A stretch of 64,000 bases of DNA, from NCBI GenBank assembly GCA_918797485.1, contig CAKKNE010000003.1:806001-870000 (forward strand), in the 5' to 3' direction. Under the pieces are notes generated by a model. That model was not told where the DNA came from, did no database searches, and saw only the letters and a program-made list of their open reading frames with translations. Both the position numbers and the translations under genes were made by a program. Below, piece after piece: positions 18,347-26,820 of the stretch (the stretch's first letter is position 1; every line of letters begins with the position of its first letter). This stretch comes from Pelagomonas calceolata (lineage: Eukaryota; Sar; Pelagophyceae; Pelagomonadales; Pelagomonadaceae).

Positions 18347-19084
18347 TTACACCATAACCATCCGCCGCGGCGCCACGCTCGACTGCAGCTGGGACAGCGC
18401 GCGCGCGATGGCGCACGGCCCCGGGTCGCGACCACAGTCGTCGAAGTCGAGCTCGTTTCTGGTGTCGTCGCCCGGCGGCCGTGGCGGCTGGTCTTCCAGG
18501 AGCTCCCGCGGCGGACTCTTCGGCGGCGACGGCACCGCCGGAGGCGTCACGGGCGCCGCGGGCACGGGGCTCATGCGCCCCGACGCGGCCTTCGCCGGCG
18601 ACGGCTCAACCACAACACACTCGTCGTAGAGCAGCGCGTCGCGCACTGCCCAGCACGCGCGCGGCGCCAGCGTGCCCCACGCCGCCAGCTGGACGACCTC
18701 GCCGAGCCAGGCGTCGAGGGCCCGCGCGCGGGCGCGGTCCGCGGCCGCCGCGTCGACCGGTGTACGAAAGAACTTCGCCGCGAGGCGGCGCGCCGGCGAC
18801 GGCGGCGCGCAAGGGAACGGGCTCTTCACCAAAGCCGCCTGCTCTCCCAACTGCCGCCGCAGCTCCTGGAACGCCGCGAAGGGCATCTGCTGCGTCGCGC
18901 GCAGCCGCCCGGGTCTTGCGCAACGGACCACAAAATAACGCGCGTCTCCACACAACCGGCCCGTGGACACGCGCGCCTCCGTGGCGGTGTCGAGGCAGTA
19001 GGCTTCTTTAAAGTCAGCGTCGTCGAGGCGCGTCAGCTCGGCGGCATCGCTGGCTTGGTTTCTCTCGAGCCGGTCTAGCTCCAT
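18347..19084 (-). CDS. PX-domain-like protein
   Basis: 245 residues, ATG at 19082-19084. Residues 25-150 follow the phox-homology pattern: a first strand pair (YFVVRCARPG), a FAAFQELRRQLGEQ helix, a proline stretch (PFPCAPPSP) and a final helix in which RARALDAWLGEVVQLA matches the PX C-terminal helix. PX domains bind phosphoinositides on endosomes. The expected basic lipid-binding residues are not clearly visible, so lipid binding is uncertain. The C-terminal third is Pro/Ser-rich with SPPKSPPRELLEDQPP, probably disordered. Confidence 0.55.
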   Translation of the reverse strand: MELDRLERNQASDAAELTRLDDADFKEAYCLDTATEARVSTGRLCGDARYFVVRCARPGRLRATQQMPFAAFQELRRQLGEQAALVKSPFPCAPPSPARRLAAKFFRTPVDAAAADRARARALDAWLGEVVQLAAWGTLAPRACWAVRDALLYDECVVVEPSPAKAASGRMSPVPAAPVTPPAVPSPPKSPPRELLEDQPPRPPGDDTRNELDFDDCGRDPGPCAIARALSQLQSSVAPRRMVMV

Positions 19085-19451
19085 TGTGTTGTCCTTGTCT
19101 TGTGGGCTGCCCGGCAGCGAAACGGCAGGTCGCAGGCCGCAGAGAATGATGATGCCGCGCTAGGATGCCGTTGCGAAGTGTGTTCGCGGGCTCCGATGCG
19201 CGTAAATGCTGCCCTCGCAAGGGAGAGGCTGCAGGCTGCCTCCTCGGGAAAACTGAGGAAGTTGAACCAGAGGAGGGGGCATACCTCTCCCCGCAGTCCT
19301 CCCGCGGACTGGAGTCGAGTACTAGCGGTCGCGGCACGTAGGCCTGCGGTGGCTTATTCGGTGGTTCGTATTGACGCCGCGTCCTCCGAGGGGCGTTCTA
19401 CCCCCACAGCACGCCATCGACGCGAGGTCCGTACTCAGACACACACACACA
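19085..19451. other. Intergenic region, 367 bp
   Basis: Between two minus-strand genes. It contains a CGCCATCGACGCG box at 19412-19424 and a short CA repeat at about 19440-19455. No gene seen. Confidence 0.55.
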
Positions 19452-20717
19452 TTACACATCCCTCACCCACCTCAAAGCCTGGTCCACGGCCTGCCGCGCC
19501 TCGACATTGGAGGGAGGCGGCGCCCACGCGCGGCCGCACGCGCCCTCGGCCCAGTCGAAGCCCCCTCCACTTGTACGACCGAGCAGCAGCACGGCGTTCG
19601 CGACGCAATTGATGTTTTGCTCGCGGTAGTTCGCGAGCCACGCTTCCGATTGGGCGCCTCCTCTCCTTTCCGCGACGGCTTTTGGTGACGTCCGCTCCGT
19701 CAACACATCGTGGACGACACAACACCGCGCATGCATGGCGCCGCCGCTCGCCCAGGCCAGGGCGACCTTCGCGAAGAGTGTTTCTGGAGGGCCGTTCAGC
19801 TCGAAGACGCAAGCTAACAAACCGTCCTCCGCGAGATGCTTTGAAGCGTACGTGACGACATCACAAAGAACGGCGTAGCCGTCGGGCCCGCCGGCCGCGA
19901 AGGCGTCGTACGACAACGATGAAGGCGTGGCGACGTAGGGCGGGTTCGCGAGTATGAGGTCGTAGGTCCCATCAGCAACATCATTGACGCGGTCCACGAC
20001 CACGTCGCCCTCCACACAATTCAGCGCGCCGTTGAGCCGGCAGAACGCCGCGGCCCGGGCCTCGGCCTCGACCCATCTGATGGATGCGGCGCCAGCGCGC
20101 GTCGCGACGAGGCCCTGGATCCCGGAGCCGGCGCACACGTCCGCGACGCGCTTGCCTTTGGCCAGAGACGACGCGAGGTCCGCGAGCGCGAGCGAGTCGG
20201 GGCCCAGGTACATGCACGGCTCCTCGTCCGTGATGAGGCGCTTCTCGGGCGGCCAGTCGGTCAGTATATATAAGTCGTCGCCCGTGTCGCGCAGCGCACC
20301 TACCGGCGCGACCATGCACCGCGCCGTCATGTCCTCGGCGAGCAGGGGCGCCACGGCGTCGTACGTCGCCGCCGAGAGCTCTCCCTTCTCCACGCTTAGC
20401 CCCAGCGCGAACAACGCGATCAACGCGTCGACTTCGTCGTCGCGCGGCGGCGCCCTACCTTCCGGTGTGCGCCTCAAGACCTGGGTCGGCGCGGCGGCCG
20501 CGGCGACGGGCGTGCCGCCTAGGACGCGAGCGCCGAGCGCCCGCGACGTGTAGCCCGCGTTGCGTAGAGCGTCGCGGATCGCCCGCGCATCGACAATAGC
20601 CTGTGGCGGCGGCGCCTGGCGGAACGACTCGAGGAGCCACGCGTTTGTGAGAGTCGCCAGGAACAAGTAGCGCCTGCGCGTGGACGCGTCGGCGGCGATA
20701 GAATGGCAGCCGTTCAA
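19452..20717 (-). CDS. Methyltransferase small-domain protein (HemK/MTS-like)
   Basis: About 421 residues as drawn; the true N-terminus is unresolved, because the frame reaches 20717 without an upstream ATG (the codon there is TTG) and an upstream exon is likely. The SAM site is VADVCAGSGIQGLVAT and the catalytic motif is LANPPYVATPSSL; NPPY is the signature of N-methyltransferases acting on glutamine, adenine or guanine amino groups. The family of MTS proteins with this N-terminal helical part includes bacterial and algal release-factor or RNA methyltransferase relatives. The substrate cannot be told from sequence. The protein ends QALRWVRDV. Confidence 0.75.
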   Translation of the reverse strand: MNGCHSIAADASTRRRYLFLATLTNAWLLESFRQAPPPQAIVDARAIRDALRNAGYTSRALGARVLGGTPVAAAAAPTQVLRRTPEGRAPPRDDEVDALIALFALGLSVEKGELSAATYDAVAPLLAEDMTARCMVAPVGALRDTGDDLYILTDWPPEKRLITDEEPCMYLGPDSLALADLASSLAKGKRVADVCAGSGIQGLVATRAGAASIRWVEAEARAAAFCRLNGALNCVEGDVVVDRVNDVADGTYDLILANPPYVATPSSLSYDAFAAGGPDGYAVLCDVVTYASKHLAEDGLLACVFELNGPPETLFAKVALAWASGGAMHARCCVVHDVLTERTSPKAVAERRGGAQSEAWLANYREQNINCVANAVLLLGRTSGGGFDWAEGACGRAWAPPPSNVEARQAVDQALRWVRDV

Positions 20718-21419
20718 TGCGAAGCTTCTCTCGCGGATCAGCTTGAAAACTATATATAATCTTTCTCCGAGTCACCGGGCGCAGCGCCTGATGCGATGCT
20801 GCGCGCCCTCGGCTTTGGCTGTTGTGCATCAGCTCCGGTCGACGGTTTTTTTGATTTTTTGGACGCGGCATCGTACAGCATCCTGCACGCCTATTCGCGA
20901 GCGCTAGCGTTGTGAAACGATTGATGCGCGGATTGGCGGCAACTTTAATGGGCTGCACCCAGCAAGGTTGCGTGTTGCACAGCTGTGACTGCACAGATGA
21001 GCCAGCCGCTGCCCGTACGAGTCCTGGAGAATACGACGATGCTACCGCTTCAAGCGCACCACGTATAGAGCCGTCAGACGAGGTTTCAGAGCATCGGCCG
21101 CTGCTTACTAGTATGTTAGTGCCGCTAGCTATCGACGCGCGCTCAAAGCCACAGCGTGGTGGACCTTCCGGCCTCGATAGAGCGCTGTACAACTGGCGCA
21201 GACCGCTGCGATTTGGTCGCGTCGAGCCGTCTCTCTGCCAGACGCCTCTACAAGCCAGGAACCGCTCCACGACCGTCTGCGCTGTTGCCGCGCGCGCGGT
21301 TGCGTACGTCGCGCGTAACCGCTCCCCGCGACTGCTCTGCGCTTGCGCAGCCGCTGCGAACCGTAACCGTCACGCGCCTTGCGAGCCAGGCGCCTGGACG
21401 CGAGTGAACGCGCGAAACG
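20718..21419. other. Divergent intergenic region, 702 bp
   Basis: Probably includes the first exon of the methyltransferase: an ATG at 20881 (minus strand) opens a 43-codon stretch (MLYDAASKKSKKPSTG...). A TATATATA run lies at about 20750. A degenerate CTAG...CCGCTAGC motif is at about 21108-21129. No other gene is supported. Confidence 0.45.
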
Positions 21420-22727
21420 ATGCCGCTCACGCTCGCTCAGCAAGCGAGGATCGCGAAGAAGAAGCAGGACGCTCTGGATCGCAAGCGTCAGAAGGAGGCC
21501 GAGCGCGAGGCGAAGCGCGCGCGCCACGAGGAACAGGAACAGGCCGCCGCCCCGGCGCCGGCACCGGAGGTCCCGCGCGGCCTGCGTGCGCATAATGGTG
21601 TGGGCCTTCGGGAAGCTCCGCTGCATGCGAGAAGGCGGAGCGTGCCGGTCCGCCGCTTTTCAGCCGAGGCCGAAGACGAGCCTGCCGCGGCTCCGCCGGC
21701 GCCGGCGGCCCCGCATCCATCGCCCGCCGCTGCGAGTGTCCCAGCGCCTGCTCCTGCAGTTCCGCCGCCGGCCGGCGGCGTCGCGGCGACGCCGTCGAGC
21801 GGCGCCATGGCGTGGGTGTTAGCTTCCGAGTTAGCGGCGGCCGAAACGCCGGCGGCGCCTCCCGCGCCGCCACGAGCCGTCACAGAGTCGCCGCCGTCGC
21901 CGCCCGCTGCGGCGCGCGAGCCGGTGCCACCACCGGCTTCGCCGTTGCGATTCGACGAGGCCTCCGATGATGACGGCGCGGCGGCGCGGAATGCTTCCGA
22001 TGACGGCGCGGCGGCGGCGGCGCCGGAGCCAGACGCCTCCGACGACGACTCTGTGGTCTTCCTCGGCAGCAACGGCGCCGCGCAAGCGCCAGAACCGGTT
22101 CCAGCACCGGTTCCGGCGCCGGCTCCGGTGCCGGCAGAAGAAGAGGGTCCACGATGCGGGCACGGCAAGCTAGCGACGGAGCACTGTCCCCAATGCGCTG
22201 CCTTTCTGGCCTACGAAGCGTCGCACGGCATGTTGGTACTGGATCAATCACTCGCGGCCGAGGGCGCGCCGCCGCCCCCGTCCCACGTCATTGTTGGAAA
22301 ACCTCGGACCTCGTTAGACAAAGCTGAGGAGTGTGTGGTGTGTATTTGTGTGGAAATCAACGCACGAAGGCGCCGGGAAATTTTGATTTCTACACAGGTT
22401 TGCATGGACAACGTCGGGTCTCAAGTCCTGAACCCGTGCGCCCACCGCGTCTGCGACGGCTGCGCGAAGAAGCTCGGTGAATGCCCGATGTGTCGCCAGA
22501 AGATGGTCGGGTTCCGCGGCGGCGCGGCGTTCATGCCCGTCGGCAGCCCGGAAGGGCGCGCCATCGTGGCGGCGGCGCGCGGCGAGGTCGTTCCCGCGCC
22601 GGCGCCGGCGGCGGCGCCCGCGCCGCGACGAACAAAGCCGCGCAACGTCCTCGAGCGCTGGGTCGGCGCGTCGTCGACCGCGCGGCCGGCGAAGAAGAAG
22701 CCGGCGTCGCGGCGCAAGAAGCGATAG
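21420..22727 (+). CDS. RING-finger protein (putative E3 ubiquitin ligase)
   Basis: Exons 21420..22337 and 22398..22727 give 415 residues. The N-terminus is a charged helix (LAQQARIAKKKQDALDRKRQKE), followed by a long Ala/Pro-rich disordered region, a short Cys/His patch (CGHGKLATEHCPQC near 244) and a C-terminal RING: after splicing ECVVCMDNVGSQVLNPCAH, then RVCDGCAKKLGECPMCRQKM. This C3HC4 arrangement would bind two zincs and recruit E2 enzymes. The tail is basic (ARPAKKKPASRRKKR), possibly a nuclear signal. The 60-nt intron lies between the first two zinc cysteines and has no stop codon, so unspliced RNA would still be translated with 20 extra residues in the RING. Confidence 0.85.
   Translation: MPLTLAQQARIAKKKQDALDRKRQKEAEREAKRARHEEQEQAAAPAPAPEVPRGLRAHNGVGLREAPLHARRRSVPVRRFSAEAEDEPAAAPPAPAAPHPSPAAASVPAPAPAVPPPAGGVAATPSSGAMAWVLASELAAAETPAAPPAPPRAVTESPPSPPAAAREPVPPPASPLRFDEASDDDGAAARNASDDGAAAAAPEPDASDDDSVVFLGSNGAAQAPEPVPAPVPAPAPVPAEEEGPRCGHGKLATEHCPQCAAFLAYEASHGMLVLDQSLAAEGAPPPPSHVIVGKPRTSLDKAEECVVCICVEINARRRREILISTQVCMDNVGSQVLNPCAHRVCDGCAKKLGECPMCRQKMVGFRGGAAFMPVGSPEGRAIVAAARGEVVPAPAPAAAPAPRRTKPRNVLERWVGASSTARPAKKKPASRRKKR
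22338..22397 (+). mobile_element. Introner element as in-frame intron (60 nt)
   Basis: Begins GTGTGTAT, then TTGTGTGGAAATCAA, and ends TTTTGATTTCTACACAG before GTTTGCAT. The 8-mers match at 6 of 8 positions. Removing it joins GTG and GTT and gives a perfect RING start (ECVVCMDN). Confidence 0.85.
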
Positions 22728-22818
22728 TCTCTGTCTTAATTTATGTTGCTAGTATCTTCTCTTGTTGTTGGTGTTGTTCTGCGCACGCGTTCCGCCGCCT
22801 TCCTGGCTTGCTAGCATC

Positions 22819-22840
22819 CCTAGTGTCTTGCGCCGCTAGC
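22819..22840 (+). promoter_or_regulatory. Intergenic CTAGTGTCTT motif, copy 5
   Basis: Reads CCTAGTGTCTTGCGCCGCTAGC, with the ACA part shortened. It lies 182 bp before the ATG at 23022. The 294-bp gap 22728-23021 holds nothing else recognised. Confidence 0.45.
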
Positions 22841-23021
22841 CTGGCTCTCACACGTGTTTTTCACGCTGTGCTCGGCACAGAGATTACATCAGGCCCATAC
22901 AACCAACACAAAAGCTCATTCTATCACATTCTAAGCGGCACGCGCTGCAAAATTCCCGGTGAGCATCGCTGCGCAATTTGCGAGCTATCACACACTGTGA
23001 CCTGAGAAGCATGTATACGAT

Positions 23022-24791
23022 ATGAATTTGATCCTGCGGGCTTGCGGCCTCAGAAAGCCGTCGCCGCCGCCGCCCGTGGAGCCGGCGGCTTGGCGCCGGC
23101 GCGGGACGCTTCCGGTAAGTCCTCTCGTCGACCTGCCCGTCTCGGCGCTCTGGCGCTGCGCACTGTTCGGCGAGCTGTCGACGTTCCACGGCCTCATCGT
23201 CGTCATGGGCCACTCGCGGCGCCGCGCGGCCGCCACCCTCAAGGGCATTATGCGCAACGACCCCTCAAGGCCGTCGGCTCTGTTCAGCGATGCGCGAGAA
23301 GTACAGATGCAATACACGGACGACGACCATCACAGGGCCACGCCGTCCAGACGTAAATGGTGCATCCCCTGGGCCTCCGAAGGTTCGTTCGCGTACCTCC
23401 GATTATCTGCCGAGGCTCTCGAGCGAGAGGAGGAGTCTCATTGGCCGGAGGACGGCGAGTCGTTCGCCGGCCGCCGCGCGGCCGCGATCCGCCTCGTGCT
23501 CGAGACGGCGGTCTACCACGGCGTCGCGTCGATCGAGGGCACGAACAGGGACGTCGATGGCCACGAGACCGTCGCCCTGGTCTCCGTCGCGCGGCCGGCT
23601 GCGCGGTGCTCGCCGGAGGCCGCCGAGGCGCCGCGCGTCCTCTTCGTCGTCAGCTCGGCAGAGGCCACGACAGGGAAGGGTTGCGGGGACGGGCAAGTTT
23701 ACGAGAGCCTTGGCGTGTATGCGGTGCTGGGCGCCGGGGGAAACGAGCGGCGCGCGGCGTTGGTCGACGCGGCATGGGAGCTTTTGGATCCCGAAGGGAC
23801 GGGCTTCGTCGAGCTGGCAGCGTTCTCTGACGCGCACGACGCGTCACGCCATCCTCGCGTATGTGAAGATGGCGAAGTTAATGAATGGCAAAAGGAAAGG
23901 CAGGAAAAAGCGTTGCGGGTGTGGTGCAAGCGCCACGCGGGACTCGACCGCGCGGGCCACGTCTCGCGGCGCGAGTTCCAGACGTATTACGCCGAGTGCC
24001 CCGAGAACGACGACGAGGCCTTCGAGCGGCGGCTCGACGTGTGGACTGCCGGGGAGACGCTCTCCGTCGAGCGCTCGTCCGATCCCGCTGCCCCTAGCCC
24101 GATGCGGCCATGCTCGCGGCTCGTCCGGCTCGTCCACACGTTCTGGCCGCAAGAAGACCGGAACTTTGACAACGGCGACGACCACGAATACCTCCACACC
24201 GCGACACACGAGACTTGCGAGGACGTGGCCGAGCTCCTCGGCGTGTCTTACTTTGACCTCGGTCATGTAATCAAGGCCGTGGCGCTCGTGGCGAACCTGC
24301 GCGGCCGCGCCGACGACCAGTGGGAGCACCTCGAACGCTCGTCGAAGCACTACGCCCCACCCTCCCGTCGTTCTGAGCGCCTACGCTATTCCGAGTTCTG
24401 TGACGATTTCCCCCGCTTCGAGCGGGACACGGGAAAAAGCGAGAAGTGGGACGGGACCGTCTATTACCCGGAGGGCAAGGACCTCTTCTACCGGGTACCC
24501 GGAGGAGGCAGTCGCGACATGAACGGCTCGTCGCGCGCGGCGGACCACGAGTTCTCGTATCGCCACGAGTCGGCCCACGGCCTCCTCCGCCGCGTCGTGG
24601 ACGAGGTCTCGACGCGCGTCGACCTGGCGTCGTGCGCGTCGCTGGAGACGCTGCACGACAAGCTCCGCGGGTGGCGCGAGGTCGTGCGCGCGCGGCTCCG
24701 GCGCGCCAATCCCCCCATTCCACAACCGTGGATGCCCTCTGGCGACTATTTCAAGTTCGAGATGAGCACGCAACCGTGGCGCGGGGTCTAG
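23022..24791 (+). CDS. EF-hand-like protein, unrecognised family
   Basis: 589 residues. One EF-hand-like loop is visible near 255-266 (DPEGTGFVELAAF), and a second, weaker one near 310 (GLDRAGHVSRREF), so calcium binding is possible. The rest has no family I recognise; it is acidic, rich in Trp and His, and has a region similar to itself in charge only. An alternative start is the ATG encoding MGHSRRRAAATL, and a GTAAGT at 23114 could be a splice donor, so the first 60 residues are uncertain. Confidence 0.6.
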   Translation: MNLILRACGLRKPSPPPPVEPAAWRRRGTLPVSPLVDLPVSALWRCALFGELSTFHGLIVVMGHSRRRAAATLKGIMRNDPSRPSALFSDAREVQMQYTDDDHHRATPSRRKWCIPWASEGSFAYLRLSAEALEREEESHWPEDGESFAGRRAAAIRLVLETAVYHGVASIEGTNRDVDGHETVALVSVARPAARCSPEAAEAPRVLFVVSSAEATTGKGCGDGQVYESLGVYAVLGAGGNERRAALVDAAWELLDPEGTGFVELAAFSDAHDASRHPRVCEDGEVNEWQKERQEKALRVWCKRHAGLDRAGHVSRREFQTYYAECPENDDEAFERRLDVWTAGETLSVERSSDPAAPSPMRPCSRLVRLVHTFWPQEDRNFDNGDDHEYLHTATHETCEDVAELLGVSYFDLGHVIKAVALVANLRGRADDQWEHLERSSKHYAPPSRRSERLRYSEFCDDFPRFERDTGKSEKWDGTVYYPEGKDLFYRVPGGGSRDMNGSSRAADHEFSYRHESAHGLLRRVVDEVSTRVDLASCASLETLHDKLRGWREVVRARLRRANPPIPQPWMPSGDYFKFEMSTQPWRGV

Positions 24792-24875
24792 ATGACTGGT
24801 TAAGATATTGTATGCGAACCGACTTCCGGCGTCTTCGACCGGGTGGAAGAGGGGTTGTGGGATGGTAGTGAGAGG

Positions 24876-26267
24876 TCACGAAGCGCGTCGCGGCGGCTCG
24901 CCGGGCTGCCACTCGGACGCGTAGGCCGACGGCGTCCAAGTGTCGTACCCGGGCGCCGGCGCCGGCGACGGCGGCCGCGGCTGTTCGAGCCAGCCGGGTC
25001 CAGGCGGCGCGGCGATCGAGCCGAGGCGCCCGCGCGGCTGCGGCGGCGCGTCGTCGATGAGCGCCGGGCCGCGCGGCGCCAGGGCGGGCGCGGGCGCTGC
25101 GTCGGTGACGCGGACCCGCCCCATCAACTGGGCCAGGTTCGCCTGGATGTTGTTGAGGTAGCCGCTGGTCTTGGCCGGCGGCGGCCCCCTCCAGGTGTTG
25201 GGGACCGGCGGCGGCGCCGTCAGCGACCGCGACGACAGCGAGACGGCGGGCGCCGGCGACGAGCGCACGGAGCGCGACGAGTGGTGCGAGCGCCGGCTGT
25301 CGCGCGACGCCACGGACCGCGACGCCATCGACGGCGTCATCAACGGCGGCGGCGAGAACGGTTCCGGTCGTTGAGGCCCGCTGATCATCTCCGGCGTGCC
25401 CCGGTCGAGCAGCGTCCGCTCGAGTAGGATCGACTCGTGGCCGACGACGGCCAGGCCCGGCGGGTGGGCGACCTGTGGGGAGATCGACCGGTGAGTTCTA
25501 AGCCCCCCGATGCGAGTTAAACTTGCTCGTCGAGGTGTGGTGCGGGACAGGCTGCAGTTTTCTGGCAAGAAGGAAAATTGCTGTAAGCAGCCTTCACACC
25601 ACCCACGCGTAGAGCAGAAAAATTGATATCCGCGCCGCGGACGGACGCGCCAGTCCCCATATTTACCTTGCTTGAGCTCGAAGGTCACGATGGCGCCGAG
25701 CGGCGGGCTCTGGCCGCCGGGGCACCACTTGCTCAAGCAATACACTCCACCGTTCAAATCACCAGTGGTGATCCAGCAGCACGCCGACGACGGCTTCCGC
25801 GTGGACACGACGCCGTCGACGCGCTTGCCCGGGCGGCGCCGCGGCGGCGCCAACCGCGGGTCGGCCGGCTCGGGCCAGGCCATACTCTCGTAGAGCCACT
25901 CGCCGTTCTTCGCGACCCATCTATGTTCCTCTGTGAGCGACAGGCGGAAGGTCACGCGCGCACCAGACGCGGGTAACCGGGGCGAGACGCGGCCGCTCAG
26001 GAAGACGTCGCCGCCGCCGTCGTCCATCTCGACGAAGATAGCTATGTCCTGGCCGCGCGCGGACTTGAGGCGCTGCTCCTTGACCGTTCCACTCGCGAGG
26101 GCATCTACTACTCTATTTGCGCCAGAGATGGAGGAATGAGCAGATAAAGTAACGGGCAGGCCGTGGGGGAGTCCACCGTGGCCCGGCGGGAGGCCCGAGT
26201 AGTGGCTCGACGACGCGTACGACGAGCCATCATTAAAACCGGCGCCGGTGCCGGGGCGCGTGTACAT
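24876..26267 (-). CDS. Protein with two cold-shock/OB-like blocks
   Basis: Exons 25647..26267 and 24876..25472 give 405 residues. Residues about 60-200 contain two similar blocks, one with GARVTFRLSLTEEHRWVAKN and one with GAIVTFELKQGKYGDWR, each the C-terminal strand pattern of a cold-shock domain; the middle has CCWITTGDLNGGVYCL. Nucleic-acid binding is therefore possible. The rest is Ser/Pro/Arg-rich and likely disordered. The 174-nt introner-type intron keeps the frame and has no stop, so the unspliced RNA is also open. The gene ends 84 bp from the convergent EF-hand gene. Confidence 0.6.
   Translation of the reverse strand: MYTRPGTGAGFNDGSSYASSSHYSGLPPGHGGLPHGLPVTLSAHSSISGANRVVDALASGTVKEQRLKSARGQDIAIFVEMDDGGGDVFLSGRVSPRLPASGARVTFRLSLTEEHRWVAKNGEWLYESMAWPEPADPRLAPPRRRPGKRVDGVVSTRKPSSACCWITTGDLNGGVYCLSKWCPGGQSPPLGAIVTFELKQGKYGDWRVRPRRGYQFFCSTRGWCEGCLQQFSFLPENCSLSRTTPRRASLTRIGGLRTHRSISPQVAHPPGLAVVGHESILLERTLLDRGTPEMISGPQRPEPFSPPPLMTPSMASRSVASRDSRRSHHSSRSVRSSPAPAVSLSSRSLTAPPPVPNTWRGPPPAKTSGYLNNIQANLAQLMGRVRVTDAAPAPALAPRGPALIDDAPPQPRGRLGSIAAPPGPGWLEQPRPPSPAPAPGYDTWTPSAYASEWQPGEPPRRAS
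25473..25646 (-). mobile_element. Introner element as in-frame intron (174 nt)
   Basis: Minus strand begins GTCCGTCC, then GCGGCGCGGATATCAATTT, and ends CGGTCGATCTCCCCACAG before GTCGCCCA. The 8-mers match at 5 of 8, so it is probably older. It is much less GC-rich than the exons on both sides. Confidence 0.6.
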
Positions 26268-26820
26268 CGTCGCGTCGGAGGCGTGGCCCCGGCCGTTGGT
26301 TTGGGCTATATGTGTGCCTCCGGCGGCCTGTCTAGTCCGCGCGTGCCCCCGCGCGTTGTGAAACCGACTTGGGGCAGATTTTGGCCGACCACAGAATTCA
26401 AGCGCCAGAGCTCGCGGCGGCGCCGGAAACCGTGAGCGATCAATTCAACCAGTTCGCCTGATCCCTTTGCGCACGCGTATCTGGCTCGTGCGCGTCGCGA
26501 TGGGTGATTGACCTCGGCCTCTCGTGAGTGAGTTTAGCAGAGGTGCACCGTGAAGTAAACCCCCCGACCACGTCTCCCACGGCCCAGCAATGCCTTCCTA
26601 GACTTATAGACGGCCCTTGCGCTCGCGGAGACCAAACCCGCGCTAACAACGCGCTTGCTCTGCGAGGCGCTTTTTTGCGCGGGAGCAGGCGGGGAAGCAC
26701 CATACGCACCCGGCGCAAGCCAGCGGACGCCACTCGTGCCTCCCAACAGCCGCCGGGCTGGACCGCTCCGCTCATCGCGCCACTGCCCGGGTGCTGCGGG
26801 GCAGCCCGCCACAGACAACC
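26268..26820. other. Divergent intergenic region, 553 bp
   Basis: Between the OB-like gene (-) and the scaffold gene (+). Open frames in it have no recognisable domain. No motif copy was found. Confidence 0.55.

Noticed and set aside
20741-20767. A 26-nt intron joining the 20881 exon to the methyltransferase
   Set aside because: It would keep the frame, but the length is below what splicing normally allows; the N-terminus is left unresolved.
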